64,000 nucleotides of DNA from G11 sp947167445. GTDB lineage: Bacteria > Bacillota > Clostridia > Lachnospirales > Lachnospiraceae. The DNA lies in contig CAMVID010000003.1 in NCBI GenBank assembly GCA_947167445.1, forward strand, positions 124,001-188,000. Direction: 5' to 3'. Shown piece by piece: positions 44,381 to 54,502 of this stretch (position 1 is the stretch's first letter; each line of letters opens with the position of its first letter). A program made the translations under genes and the position numbers. Below the pieces are notes generated by a model. It did no database searches. It had not been told where the DNA came from and worked only from the letters and a program-made list of their open reading frames with translations.

Positions 44381-46281
44381 AATTAAAGACAATAATCTTA
44401 TCTGTAATATCAGTATTAATCCTCCTGTGGGCATTACTTTGGCCTGTGGGTAATAAGCTTGTGCTCGGAATAGCATACGTGGATGTCGCCGACGGAACTG
44501 AGATTAAAGCATATAAAGAATATAATTATGATGGATTTGCTGAAGAAAACAGCAATAAGCAACGTGTCGATGAAGGCACAGCTTATTTCAACCTTAAATG
44601 GAACCATAAAGACTTGACAGGAATCATGATTAAGCCTACAGATGGCGCCAATTCTTGCCTTCTGAACTTTATGAATATATACTTGTCTCACAATATGTCG
44701 GACACCCCTGTCAGTCAGTTAGACTCTGCATCCATTATGGACTCTTTTGAAATAACCGACGGGGATTGGAACATTGATGAGACAGGGTTCCTCAGAATTA
44801 CACCTGATAGCGAAGACTGTGCCCTGACATGTACTTCTTCGGACTTGATTGAATCTATCAAAAATGTTGATTCGACGCTTAGCAGCAGGACAAAGGTTGG
44901 AAGAATCGGAGCTGTAATAGTTATTCTTGCATTTCTCTGGCTTGCAGTAATATACGCTGAGAGAATCATGGCTTTCTTTGAAAAGCAGGATTCATGGTCT
45001 CTGATATCCATCCTTACGATAGTTGTTGCGGGGGCATGTGTATGGGTAATTGCCTTCCACTCTGCAGGTGGACATCCGGATGAAGATGATGTAATTAAAT
45101 GCCTTAACTACGGAATGAATCATCTTATTCCTCCGGATATGAGGCTTGATGAAGTTGCTGATACCTACAGCGGATATGGGTATACCAAACTGGCCAATTC
45201 AACATGGTATTTTCTTATTGCAGGCAAGATTGCCTGGATTGCAAATAAACTGTGGGCAGGAATTCTTTATTACAGAGTCCCTAATTTCCTCATGTTCGCA
45301 GTAATGGCGTTCATTTATATCAGGCAGATTCAGAAACAAAGATGGCTTAGCCTGGCGCTTGGCATATGTGTTCAGGCCTGGTACATTTTCTCATATACTA
45401 CAGCTGATGCAATGGACTTTTTCCTTTGCTTTATAGCACTTGTGCTGGTAACCGATGGCGACAGCCTATTATTTAAATCTGTAGATGAGAGATTTGAATT
45501 AAAAGGAATTTGGAGACATGCTCTTCTTGGAATCCTTTTTGGGTTCATATTTCTGGGGAAGCCTAACTATTGGGCGATACTCGGCATTGTATTTATTGCG
45601 CTGTTATTTAAACTCCTTGGGACATCTAAGGATGGCAGGAAGAATTTATGGGTTAATTACGGAGTTATTATTGGTTTCTTCCTTGCCACAGTATTGTTTA
45701 GATATGCCTTTGACTTATATCACTATGGTTTAGGTGTATCTCAGGTGAAGGCTGAGATGGAGGCAGTTCACTCGGCTTACGACAAGAACCCTACAACGCC
45801 TGCTCAGGACATTGCTATCACCTATAGAATGTTCAGATACGGACATTCGCTGCCTGAATTGTTTATGGCAGCGCCAACATGGTTTAAGAGTACATTTAGA
45901 AGTTTTTTTGGCGTTTTAAATGATAAGACATCAAAGGATACTTTTTTCAACATAATGGGTATGCTATATGGATTTGTGATTTTTGTTCTAGCATATTTTG
46001 GTGTTAAGAAAGTTTCTGATAAGCCTAAGAATGACAAGATCAAGATGTTTATCCTGTTTGCACTCCTCGTTGCAAGCTTTGTGGCATCTATCATTAATTC
46101 ATATGTTTCTGACAGTCAGCCTCAGGGAAGATATTTGCTTCCGATGCTCTTTACAGCATCATATATTGCATATTTGACACCCGAGGTTTTTGAGAAGAAG
46201 TTTTTTAAGTTTGCAATTATAAGCCTTCAGGTTCTTTCCGCGTGGTACTTTGTTACAGCGGGAGTAGGAAGCTTCGTATGA
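44377..46281 (+). CDS. DUF2142-like GT-C membrane protein
   Basis: This 634-residue protein has an N-terminal helix, an extracellular domain of about 140 residues, then about ten membrane segments. HPDEDDVIKCLNYG near residue 233 resembles the acidic loop of DUF2142 GT-C proteins, and QPQGRYLLPML matches their C-terminal QGRYL motif. The inserted extracellular domain may bind acceptor glycan. Start and stop overlap both neighbours in ATGA junctions, indicating tight coupling with the GT2 at 43436. Confidence 0.65.
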   Translation: MKLKTIILSVISVLILLWALLWPVGNKLVLGIAYVDVADGTEIKAYKEYNYDGFAEENSNKQRVDEGTAYFNLKWNHKDLTGIMIKPTDGANSCLLNFMNIYLSHNMSDTPVSQLDSASIMDSFEITDGDWNIDETGFLRITPDSEDCALTCTSSDLIESIKNVDSTLSSRTKVGRIGAVIVILAFLWLAVIYAERIMAFFEKQDSWSLISILTIVVAGACVWVIAFHSAGGHPDEDDVIKCLNYGMNHLIPPDMRLDEVADTYSGYGYTKLANSTWYFLIAGKIAWIANKLWAGILYYRVPNFLMFAVMAFIYIRQIQKQRWLSLALGICVQAWYIFSYTTADAMDFFLCFIALVLVTDGDSLLFKSVDERFELKGIWRHALLGILFGFIFLGKPNYWAILGIVFIALLFKLLGTSKDGRKNLWVNYGVIIGFFLATVLFRYAFDLYHYGLGVSQVKAEMEAVHSAYDKNPTTPAQDIAITYRMFRYGHSLPELFMAAPTWFKSTFRSFFGVLNDKTSKDTFFNIMGMLYGFVIFVLAYFGVKKVSDKPKNDKIKMFILFALLVASFVASIINSYVSDSQPQGRYLLPMLFTASYIAYLTPEVFEKKFFKFAIISLQVLSAWYFVTAGVGSFV

Positions 46282-47525
46282 GTAAGATAAGCGCCAAGAC
46301 CAGGAATTTAATAATCGTTTTGGCCGGAGCCACTCTTCGCCTTTGGTATGTTATAGCCAATCCTGTATTGCAGAATAACCAATATGATCTTGGCTCTGTA
46401 GATGTGTCGAAGAATATTTTCACAGGACATCTTGGGTATATATATTATCTTTTTACGTTCAGGGGCCTCCCGAATCAGGATCCAAGGGAGATATATCAGT
46501 TTTTTCACCCACCTCTTCATCATGTCACTGAGGCGTTATGGTTATTTTTTGTAAATATCTTTACAAAAGATCTCCTGGCACAGCTTGAGTGGCTGCAAGT
46601 TCCGACACTGATTTATTCCTGCTTGTTATTACTTGCTTTTTGGAATTTGCTTAGTGAATTAAAGATTGACGTAAATAAAAGATGGATTGCGCTTTCTGTA
46701 ATAGCTTTACATCCAACATTGATTTATATGGCAGGTAGCCTTAACAATGATGGCTTAGCTCTACTTTTACAGTTTGTGGCTGTGTGGTTCGCTGTAAGGT
46801 GGTATAACAACAGGACGGTTAAGAATATCATTTGGATTGCCGTATCGATAGGGCTTGGAATGATTACGAAGCTTTCGGCTTCATTAATCGCTGTTCCGAT
46901 TGCATTTGTGTTTATATATGTTTTCATCTTTGATTGGAAGGACCAAAAATCTTTTCCTGTAAAACGATTTGCTCAGTATGTTATATTTGGAGCTGTTTGC
47001 GTCCCTTTGGGAATGTGTTGGGCTGTAAGATGCAAGCTTCTTTACGACATGCCCCTCGCCTATGTAAACAAGCTCCCCGAAGACAGTTGGCAGTATATTG
47101 GAAATTATTCTTTGTGGGAGAGATTCGGAATTCCCAATCCTGTAACATTTTTATCCAATCTTGCACATGGAAGCATAGGATTTGGTGAGAATATGTGGGT
47201 TCAGATGTTCAGGACGGCAGCTCTTGGCGAAATGGATTTAAGCAGTGTATCGATGACTATCAAAGTATTGTCGATGATACTGGTGTTAATATGTGCACTT
47301 GTAGCTTTGTTGGCATTTACTGCGTTTGTCCAGTTCATGTTTAGGAAAACCGGAGACGCATGTATTAAGTGGTTTTTGATTATTCTTTACTTTGTACAGG
47401 TGATTTCATTCGTTCGATTCTGCTATGGGTATCCTCATCAGTGCACATTGAATTTCAGATATATGGTTCCCGTTTTGATTTCACAGGCAATAGCGCTTAT
47501 GGAATGGAGAAGGGTGTGGAGGTAA
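46278..47525 (+). CDS. GT-C (GT39/ArnT-like) membrane glycosyltransferase
   Basis: The ATG at 46278 overlaps the previous stop (ATGA) and has TAGGAAG upstream, giving 415 residues instead of a longer TTG form from 46242. About ten membrane segments are seen. The first extracellular loop has NQYDLGS, and FFHPPLHHV is the HPP motif shared with GT39 and ArnT-like enzymes. These use polyprenyl-phosphate sugars outside the membrane. The sugar is not predictable. Confidence 0.7.
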   Translation: MSKISAKTRNLIIVLAGATLRLWYVIANPVLQNNQYDLGSVDVSKNIFTGHLGYIYYLFTFRGLPNQDPREIYQFFHPPLHHVTEALWLFFVNIFTKDLLAQLEWLQVPTLIYSCLLLLAFWNLLSELKIDVNKRWIALSVIALHPTLIYMAGSLNNDGLALLLQFVAVWFAVRWYNNRTVKNIIWIAVSIGLGMITKLSASLIAVPIAFVFIYVFIFDWKDQKSFPVKRFAQYVIFGAVCVPLGMCWAVRCKLLYDMPLAYVNKLPEDSWQYIGNYSLWERFGIPNPVTFLSNLAHGSIGFGENMWVQMFRTAALGEMDLSSVSMTIKVLSMILVLICALVALLAFTAFVQFMFRKTGDACIKWFLIILYFVQVISFVRFCYGYPHQCTLNFRYMVPVLISQAIALMEWRRVWR

Positions 47526-47528
47526 TAG

Positions 47529-49208
47529 ATGCTGGAAGTCTTATTAAGCTTTTCATATGAATTGATAATATGCCTGGCGTTTGGTTTTGTGATAACAAAA
47601 GTATCAGCGAAAATAATACCTCTACGTGAGAGCCTATTTAGCATTTTGATTACCGGAATAGTTTCGATAACTGTTTTTGTTGGGTTTGTGAGCATTTTTT
47701 CAGGGATAGGCGCAGCAGTGACCTGCTTTGTGATAGTTGTAAGTGTAGCAGGTGCGTTGTTATTAAAAAAGGAATTCATTGAATTTGCCGGATGCGTTAA
47801 GAAATATTTTCTTGCACATAGGTGGGAGATGGCCTTCTATGCATTTATTGCAATTGTTATTTCGTATTTCACATCAAGGGGCAACTTTCATACTGATACC
47901 AATCTTTATCATGCAGCCAACATAAGGATTTATGAAGAAGTCGGCATGGTAAAGGGAATGGGCAATATATATTGGAATTATGCATACAATAGTATGTATC
48001 ATGCTTTTTGCGCATTCTTTAGCGAACATTGGATTTTGTCCAAACCATGGCATACTACATCCGGATTCCTTGGCTTCATTTTCTCAGCATATGCTGTTCA
48101 TAATTTGAAGACATTGAATAAGAGACGAATAAAAGTATCGGATGCGGGCTCATTTGCAATACTTATCTATGTTTTAAATATTCTTTATTACATCAACTCG
48201 CCTGCGACAGATTATGCGGCTATGCTGTTTTCACTCTACATTATGACGGAGTGGATCAGAGTAAGGGAGACCGCGGATGATGTTGCATCCTATGCGATTC
48301 TAAGCGTACTTGGAGTGTATGTAGTTACTTTAAAACTATCAGCGGGGCCTTTGGTTCTTGCTGTAATCTATCCAGCTTATATTTTGATCAAGGAGAAAAA
48401 GGTTAAAGAAATACTTAAATACCTTGGACTTGGTATTTTTATCTCGCTTCCGTACTTTATCAGAAATTTCCTGATTTCCGGATGGCTTGCCTATCCTTTT
48501 AAAGGCTTAGACATTTTTAATGTAAAGTGGAAAATGCCGGTTGACTTTTTGGACGCGGATGTATCAATTATTACAGGAAGCGGTAAGTGCTTGTTTGATA
48601 TGCCTGTAGATCTGCCAATAAGGCAGTGGGTTCCGATTTGGTGGAGGGCTCAGGAAACATACGGAAGGCTTTTGTTTATTGCCGCTATTTTTGCAAGCTT
48701 TATGCTTGTTATACATGAGTTTTATAATATTCTGTGTAGAAAAAAGTTTGATTTCCAGGTAGTCGCACTTTTGCTTGGAATTTTCATATCTTTCCTCCTT
48801 TGGTTTGTTGAAGCACCTTTTATCAGATATGGACTGGCATTCTTGCTTTTCCTTCCTTTCATGGCTGTTTCAGAGTATTTTTCCGAAGAAAGGCACGGCT
48901 TTAGAAGAATAGCTGTAGGACTTCCTGCAATAATAATACTTTTACTTATCACGCCATTTGTGGGTCATTATGTGGGCGATAATATAGGATTCATTTCTAT
49001 GCATAAGTCTGAACCGTACTACGTATTGCAGAAGGATTATGATCAGACTGAGACAAAAGAGATACAGGTTGGCAATGTCATAATTAACGGAACATACGAT
49101 TCCATCAACAGTTACTATGCTTATCCCGGAATCAATGGAATTGTTGTTGATGAACGATTGAGAGCTTATGGAAATTCCTTTGAAGAAGGATTCTACATGG
49201 AACAGTAA
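47529..49208 (+). CDS. LIC_10190-like polytopic membrane protein
   Basis: The 559-residue protein has about eleven membrane segments and a soluble C-terminal region of roughly 70 residues. HTDTNLYHAANIRIYEE near residue 120, with MGNIYWNYAYNS after it, resembles the LIC_10190 family of putative membrane glycosyltransferases. GGAGG is placed eight bases before the ATG. It closes a block of three GT-C-like genes; a 77-base gap with a strong AAGGAGG site follows before the epimerase. Confidence 0.6.
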   Translation: MLEVLLSFSYELIICLAFGFVITKVSAKIIPLRESLFSILITGIVSITVFVGFVSIFSGIGAAVTCFVIVVSVAGALLLKKEFIEFAGCVKKYFLAHRWEMAFYAFIAIVISYFTSRGNFHTDTNLYHAANIRIYEEVGMVKGMGNIYWNYAYNSMYHAFCAFFSEHWILSKPWHTTSGFLGFIFSAYAVHNLKTLNKRRIKVSDAGSFAILIYVLNILYYINSPATDYAAMLFSLYIMTEWIRVRETADDVASYAILSVLGVYVVTLKLSAGPLVLAVIYPAYILIKEKKVKEILKYLGLGIFISLPYFIRNFLISGWLAYPFKGLDIFNVKWKMPVDFLDADVSIITGSGKCLFDMPVDLPIRQWVPIWWRAQETYGRLLFIAAIFASFMLVIHEFYNILCRKKFDFQVVALLLGIFISFLLWFVEAPFIRYGLAFLLFLPFMAVSEYFSEERHGFRRIAVGLPAIIILLLITPFVGHYVGDNIGFISMHKSEPYYVLQKDYDQTETKEIQVGNVIINGTYDSINSYYAYPGINGIVVDERLRAYGNSFEEGFYMEQ

Positions 49209-49285
49209 ATATGAACTTTTGCGATAATTAACACTAAATCCCCAGGCTATTGCGCTGGAAGAAGTAAGGAGGACAGCAAAACAAA

Positions 49286-50353
49286 ATGTCCAAAACTAAA
49301 GTTGAATTAAACGGTAAAACAATACTTGTAACAGGAAGCCCCGGATTTATCGGGGCTAATCTTGTTTTAAGACTTCTTAAAGAAATGGAGAGCGGGACCA
49401 TTGTTTCATTCGATTCAATGAATGACTATTATGACCCGAATCTTAAAGAATACAGGCTTGGACTTATAAAAGATGCAGCCAAGAATTCCAAGGCTAAGCA
49501 TGTGTTTATAAAGGGAAACCTGGCGGATAAAGGGACTATAGATAAACTCTTTGAAGAATATAAACCTGCAGTTGTAGTTAATCTGGCTGCTCAGGCGGGA
49601 GTTCGTTACAGCATTGAACATCCGGAAGCATATATTGAGAGTAATATAGTTGGATTTTTCAATATTCTTGAAGCTTGCAGACATAATCCTGTAGAGCATT
49701 TAGTCTATGCTTCAAGTTCTTCTGTTTATGGTGGGAACAAGAAGGTTCCGTTTTCTACAGATGATAAGGTGGATAACCCTGTAAGCCTTTATGCTGCCAC
49801 CAAGAAGAGCAATGAGCTCCTGGCTCATTCATATTCGAAATTATATGACATTCCTTCTACAGGATTAAGATTTTTTACGGTGTATGGACCTGCCGGAAGA
49901 CCGGATATGTTCTATTTCTCTGCAACCAATAAACTCAGTGCGGGAGATACTATACAGATATTCAACTATGGAGATATGAAACGTGATTTTACTTATGTGG
50001 ATGATATAGTTGAGGGTATTCTCCGTGTAATGCAGGGAGCTCCCGAAAAGGCAACAGGTGAGGATGGATTGCCTATTCCTCCCTATGCAGTTTACAACAT
50101 CGGCGGAGGGCAGCCTGAGAATCTTCTTGATTACATTTCAACCCTTCAGGAGGAGCTGGTTAACTCAGGTGTGCTTCCCAAAGATTATGACTTTGAAGGA
50201 CATAGGAAGCTGGTTGGAATGCAGGCCGGAGATGTGCCGGTAACCTACGCCGACAGTGCAGCATTGGAGAGAGATTACGGTTTTACCCCTAAGATAGGAA
50301 TAAGAGAAGGGCTTAGAAATTTCTGTAAGTGGTATAAGGAATATTACGGATAA
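49286..50353 (+). CDS. UDP-glucuronate 4-epimerase
   Basis: This 355-residue extended SDR has VTGSPGFIGANL (the usual AAG is SPG here) and catalytic Tyr169/Lys173 in SLYAATKKSNE. AAQAGVRYSIEHPEAYIESN, YASSSSVYGGN and TVYGPAGRPDM are hallmarks of UDP-glucuronate 4-epimerases (GAE, LpsL, WbpP-group uronate type). It interconverts UDP-glucuronate, made by Ugd at 38863, and UDP-galacturonate. It has its own strong ribosome binding site after a 77-base gap. Confidence 0.85.
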   Translation: MSKTKVELNGKTILVTGSPGFIGANLVLRLLKEMESGTIVSFDSMNDYYDPNLKEYRLGLIKDAAKNSKAKHVFIKGNLADKGTIDKLFEEYKPAVVVNLAAQAGVRYSIEHPEAYIESNIVGFFNILEACRHNPVEHLVYASSSSVYGGNKKVPFSTDDKVDNPVSLYAATKKSNELLAHSYSKLYDIPSTGLRFFTVYGPAGRPDMFYFSATNKLSAGDTIQIFNYGDMKRDFTYVDDIVEGILRVMQGAPEKATGEDGLPIPPYAVYNIGGGQPENLLDYISTLQEELVNSGVLPKDYDFEGHRKLVGMQAGDVPVTYADSAALERDYGFTPKIGIREGLRNFCKWYKEYYG

Positions 50354-50357
50354 AAAT

Positions 50358-51437
50358 ATGGCATACAGCAGACCTTTTTCCAAAGAGACAACAAATATAA
50401 CCAAGGGAATTCTTATTATTCTTATGCTTTTGCATCATCTTTTCAGTGGAGATGTAATTGAAAGCAGAGAACTGGTTCCTTTGTTTGATGATGTGGTTTT
50501 CAGGGCGCACTTAACAGAATATATGAGAATTCTTCTGGGAGGATTTGCTTTTCTTTCAGCGCTTGGAATTGCCAGAGGGTATAAGGGCAAGGATATTTCC
50601 CCGGAGTTGTGTATTAAGAAGACTGGAGGACGATTGGTAAGCCTGTTTAGTATGATGCTTCCCATATATGTGCTTTCCATGCTTTTTATGAGATTTGTAA
50701 GGGGAGAGCATATTAAGCTTTTGTATGTGGGTGTCGAGGGAAAGTTCAGCCCGATATATATGATTATTGATATGCTGGGACTTTCATCTTACTTTGGTAG
50801 AACAGGTTTCAATGTTACTTGGTGGTATCTGTCATATGCAATTCTTTTGATTGTGGCGGCTCCATTGCTGATTGAGTTGTATCGCAAATATCGGTATACG
50901 CTTCTTCTGCCTGCTTTTTTCCTTCCATGGGTGATGTTTAAAAGTGATGCACATTTCGCAGTATTGTTGCCTTCAGCAATGTTGGGAATAGCCTTTGCGT
51001 GGGAAGACTGGTTTGAGAAGATTCATGAATTTATCCATAGCGGAGATAAAAAGGTTTTAAAAATAATCGGGTTTGCAGTCATTGCGTTGCTATTTTTTGT
51101 TATCAGTTGGTATGCTGTGATAGACCTTGATATGACTTTCTTTTTCCCCATGGCTGTAGTTTTCGCTTTTGTGGCATATGAATATGTCTCCTATACAAGA
51201 ATACTTAAAACTGTTCTGAGATTCCTTGGAGAGAATTGTACCAATATCTTTTTGACTCATACCTTGATATATTATTATTGGTACGAAGATTTCATTTATT
51301 CCTTCAGGTACACAGTGCTGATATTCCTTGTTCTTATGGGTATTTCACTGGCTGTATCAGTTATTTTGGAACTACTTAAGAAGTATACGGGCTACAACAA
51401 GCTAGTAAAAAATACAATTACCAGAATCACAGGATGA
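50358..51437 (+). CDS. Acyltransferase-3 family membrane protein
   Basis: The 359-residue protein has about ten membrane segments and starts with the family pattern ITKGILIILMLLHHLFSG, including the His-His pair. TNIFLTHTLIYY and DFIYSFRY near the end parallel the 32409 protein, a clear paralogue. It would O-acylate an extracytoplasmic sugar. It starts four bases after the epimerase stop, so it may modify the uronic-acid-containing part of the glycan; this is inference from position. Confidence 0.8.
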   Translation: MAYSRPFSKETTNITKGILIILMLLHHLFSGDVIESRELVPLFDDVVFRAHLTEYMRILLGGFAFLSALGIARGYKGKDISPELCIKKTGGRLVSLFSMMLPIYVLSMLFMRFVRGEHIKLLYVGVEGKFSPIYMIIDMLGLSSYFGRTGFNVTWWYLSYAILLIVAAPLLIELYRKYRYTLLLPAFFLPWVMFKSDAHFAVLLPSAMLGIAFAWEDWFEKIHEFIHSGDKKVLKIIGFAVIALLFFVISWYAVIDLDMTFFFPMAVVFAFVAYEYVSYTRILKTVLRFLGENCTNIFLTHTLIYYYWYEDFIYSFRYTVLIFLVLMGISLAVSVILELLKKYTGYNKLVKNTITRITG

Positions 51438-51444
51438 TCACTCG

Positions 51445-52806
51445 ATGAACAAGAAATATCTTATTCCCGGCGTAATCTCAGGTATTACATTTCTTTTAAC
51501 TTTTATACTTTTTATCTATACTGATTTAACGTCGTTAACAGTATGGACTATTAATGTTTGGGATAATCTTTACGAAACCCATAATTTTCGTTCGTTCTAC
51601 CAGTTCAGCGCAATGAATTTGTTTGAACTTGATCATGCCATGGTGGGAAGTGACTTTCTTATCTATATTCCCTGGGCCATATGGAATTTCCCTCTGTGGA
51701 TTGTGCAGAAATTCTTTAACTATCCCGCAGCTTACAATGCTATTCCACAACTGTGGTCCAAACTTTTTCTTATCTTTGTAGCCTTTCTATGCATTATTCC
51801 CATAAAGAAAATATGCAAAGAAATATCGAATGAATATGGTGAAGTGACATTTGAAGACAGCTGTCGCACGGCTTTTCTTTCATGCACTTCATTCTTTACC
51901 ATTATGTCTTTAGGATATGCGGGACAGAATGACATAATGGCAATATTTCCGTTCCTTATGGCTCTTTCCTGTTTGCTTGAGGGGAAAAAGAGAAACTTTT
52001 ATTTGTGGGCAGCTTTGTCAATTGCCTTTAAACCATTCTTTGCTTTCTCTTTCGTGGCAATTGTTCTTTTGGAAGAAAAGAACCTGCTTAGAATACTTGG
52101 AAAGATTGCGATGGGCTTTAGCATTTACTTCCTCCAAAAAGTACCTTTCATAGGGGCTTATATGTATAAAGAATCTCTGGCCTACGGACCGACATCAGGA
52201 GGTATTAAGCTTCTTATGCAGGCCGTTCTAGACATTCCCCCGGCGGGAGCATCCTTATTTTTTCTGACTTTGGGGGCGTTATATCTGGCTATTTATTTTG
52301 TTGATCATGAGTATGGAGAAGATAAAATCAAGCATTATATATACAGCGTTACCGCACCTTTGATTCTGCTTTTCACCTTTACAAGATACGAGGCATACAG
52401 GCCTTTTTACCTGGTGCCGACGCTGTTTATTATGATGATGCTTAAGCCTGCTTATTCAAGAATCAATTTGTTGTTTGAATTTGCGGCTACGGGTTCTCTT
52501 ATGGCATTTTATCTTCTTGATGATGTGCTGTTTTATAATCCCAAATATATCTGGTCCAAGTCGGACTGGGTTGATTATCCTTCGATTTCAGAGTTCCTTA
52601 CTTCTAAACTTCCAGGCTTTGGATACACGCTTTTCACAGCAGTGTTTGTTCTTTCAATGGCTTTTATATTGATTATCAACCATCCGAAGTTTAAAAGCGA
52701 AAATAAAGTGTTAACGATGAAGGAAGAACCCTGGCTTCTGACGGTGCGTAGCCTTGTGTATGCTGTTCCCTTGATGCTTTCTATAGCTATAAAGATTATC
52801 AAATGA
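51445..52806 (+). CDS. Polytopic membrane protein, GT87/GT-C-like
   Basis: This 453-residue protein has about eleven membrane segments. GYAGQNDIMA near residue 158 sits where GT87-type proteins have their ERGN-like segment, and SIAFKPFFAFSF is like the K.FP.I.G motif, so a distant GT87-like mannosyltransferase fold is likely. TRYEAYRPFYLVP is a further conserved-looking loop. The stop overlaps the following GT4-GtrA start by four bases. No sugar is assigned. Confidence 0.55.
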   Translation: MNKKYLIPGVISGITFLLTFILFIYTDLTSLTVWTINVWDNLYETHNFRSFYQFSAMNLFELDHAMVGSDFLIYIPWAIWNFPLWIVQKFFNYPAAYNAIPQLWSKLFLIFVAFLCIIPIKKICKEISNEYGEVTFEDSCRTAFLSCTSFFTIMSLGYAGQNDIMAIFPFLMALSCLLEGKKRNFYLWAALSIAFKPFFAFSFVAIVLLEEKNLLRILGKIAMGFSIYFLQKVPFIGAYMYKESLAYGPTSGGIKLLMQAVLDIPPAGASLFFLTLGALYLAIYFVDHEYGEDKIKHYIYSVTAPLILLFTFTRYEAYRPFYLVPTLFIMMMLKPAYSRINLLFEFAATGSLMAFYLLDDVLFYNPKYIWSKSDWVDYPSISEFLTSKLPGFGYTLFTAVFVLSMAFILIINHPKFKSENKVLTMKEEPWLLTVRSLVYAVPLMLSIAIKIIK

Positions 52807-54476
52807 TGATGAGTGAATCTGAAAACAAGAAAAAACACATAGCGATGTATATAGGCTCCATTGGAAACGGCGGAGCTGAGCATGTTATATGCAACCTAGC
52901 TGAATTCTTTTTTGATGAAGGATATGACGTAACAATTGTTACAACGTACTATGCGGATGATGAGTATATCTTAAAGAATGCCTGCTGGAAAAGAAGCATT
53001 GAACCCGAAGAAACTGATAGCTATGTAGAAGAGCAGGTTTTAAACACAAACGAAGAACTTCGAACGGTTTATCTGTTAAAAGATGAAAACGTATCGGGGA
53101 TAAAGAGAGCGTTCTCGGGGCTTTTGCCCTCTGAAAGTAAGGGCAGGCTATATAACTTTCGAGCAAGGACTGCGAAATTGTCGAAGATATGGGAAGATAT
53201 CAAACCGGATTTGATCCTTTCATTTATCGGTAAGAATAACATAATGGCTATTCGAACAGCTAAGAAGTTCGGGATTCCTGTTGTGGTGTCCGTTAGGGCT
53301 AATCCACCCATGGAATACTATACAAAGACTCTTAAGACAGTAGCCAATAAACTGTTTCCAAAGGCTTCAGGGGTTATTTTGCAGACTACGGGTGCAGCTG
53401 ATTTTTTTGATGAAAAAGTTCGTAGGAACTGTTATGTTCTTCCTAATTCAGTTTCGGAAGAGTTCATTTCAAGAGATGTGGTTCCTTTTGAGAGTAGAAT
53501 GAAGACAATAGTAAGTGTCGGAAGACTTGATGATAATAAGAATCAGGGAATTCTTATCAGAGCCTTTGGACGATTAATGGATAAATATCCTGATTATAAG
53601 CTGGTTATAATTGGGGACGGTGATTGCCGAGGAGAATACGGACGACTTGCCGGAAAGACTCCCGACCCTACGAGGATAGAATTCACCGGCATTATCAAAA
53701 ATGTAGCGGATAGGATATCAGATGCCAGAATCTATGCTCTGACTTCAAAGGAAGAAGGACTCCCTAATGCCCTTATTGAGGCAATGGCCTTAGGCCTTGT
53801 TGCCATATCAACTGACTGTCCTTGCGGTGGACCGGCAGATATAATCTCTGACGGAGAGAATGGAATTCTGATTCCTATGGGATCGGATGAAGAGATGGAA
53901 GATTCGCTTGTTTGTGCATTGGATAAAGTAATGTCTGACGAGTCATTGACAAGAAGGCTTTCAGAGAATGCTCTTTCGGTAAGAGAAAGGTATTCTCCTG
54001 CCAGAATTAATGCGTTATGGAAGGACTATTTTGAAAAGATTATGAGTGAAGAAACAGTAGTTGAAAAAAGTAAAATGCAAACTCTTATAGAGTATATAAA
54101 ACAGTTTATCTCTTTTGGATTAATAGGTGGATTAAACACGATTCTTAGCTTAGGGATATACTGGCTGGTGGTGTATCTTGGCGGCCATTATCTTTTGGCA
54201 AATGCTATTGCCTTTGCAATAACTGTGTTTATCTCATATGTCTTAAATAATATCTTTACTTTTAAGGGTGAAGGCAAGGCAGAGTGGTCCCTTAGGACTC
54301 TTTTAAAAGTGTATGTGTCTTATTCGATCACTGGCCTTTTCCTTACAAGCATTCTCCTATGGGTTTGGACAGATTGTCTGGGTATAAATGAGAACATAGC
54401 CCCTATTATTAATCTTTTCTTTACCATCCCGTTGAACTTTTTACTCAATAAGTTTTGGGCATACAAGAAAAAATAG
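52803..54476 (+). CDS. GT4 glycosyltransferase fused to a GtrA-like membrane domain
   Basis: Residues 1 to about 415 form a GT-B GT4 enzyme with IGNGGAEHV at the acceptor loop and E-x7-E at Glu318/Glu326 (KEEGLPNALIEAMA). From about residue 426 to 557 follows a four-helix GtrA-like domain: FGLIGGLNTILS, FAITVFISYVLNNIFTFKG and a final NFLLNKFWAYKK. GtrA proteins are proposed flippases for polyprenyl-phosphate sugars, normally separate and paired with GtrB. The fusion is continuous. It is the last gene before the hairpin at 54503. Confidence 0.85.
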   Translation: MMMSESENKKKHIAMYIGSIGNGGAEHVICNLAEFFFDEGYDVTIVTTYYADDEYILKNACWKRSIEPEETDSYVEEQVLNTNEELRTVYLLKDENVSGIKRAFSGLLPSESKGRLYNFRARTAKLSKIWEDIKPDLILSFIGKNNIMAIRTAKKFGIPVVVSVRANPPMEYYTKTLKTVANKLFPKASGVILQTTGAADFFDEKVRRNCYVLPNSVSEEFISRDVVPFESRMKTIVSVGRLDDNKNQGILIRAFGRLMDKYPDYKLVIIGDGDCRGEYGRLAGKTPDPTRIEFTGIIKNVADRISDARIYALTSKEEGLPNALIEAMALGLVAISTDCPCGGPADIISDGENGILIPMGSDEEMEDSLVCALDKVMSDESLTRRLSENALSVRERYSPARINALWKDYFEKIMSEETVVEKSKMQTLIEYIKQFISFGLIGGLNTILSLGIYWLVVYLGGHYLLANAIAFAITVFISYVLNNIFTFKGEGKAEWSLRTLLKVYVSYSITGLFLTSILLWVWTDCLGINENIAPIINLFFTIPLNFLLNKFWAYKKK

Positions 54477-54502
54477 TAAAATTAAGAAAATCCTAATGAT
54501 TT

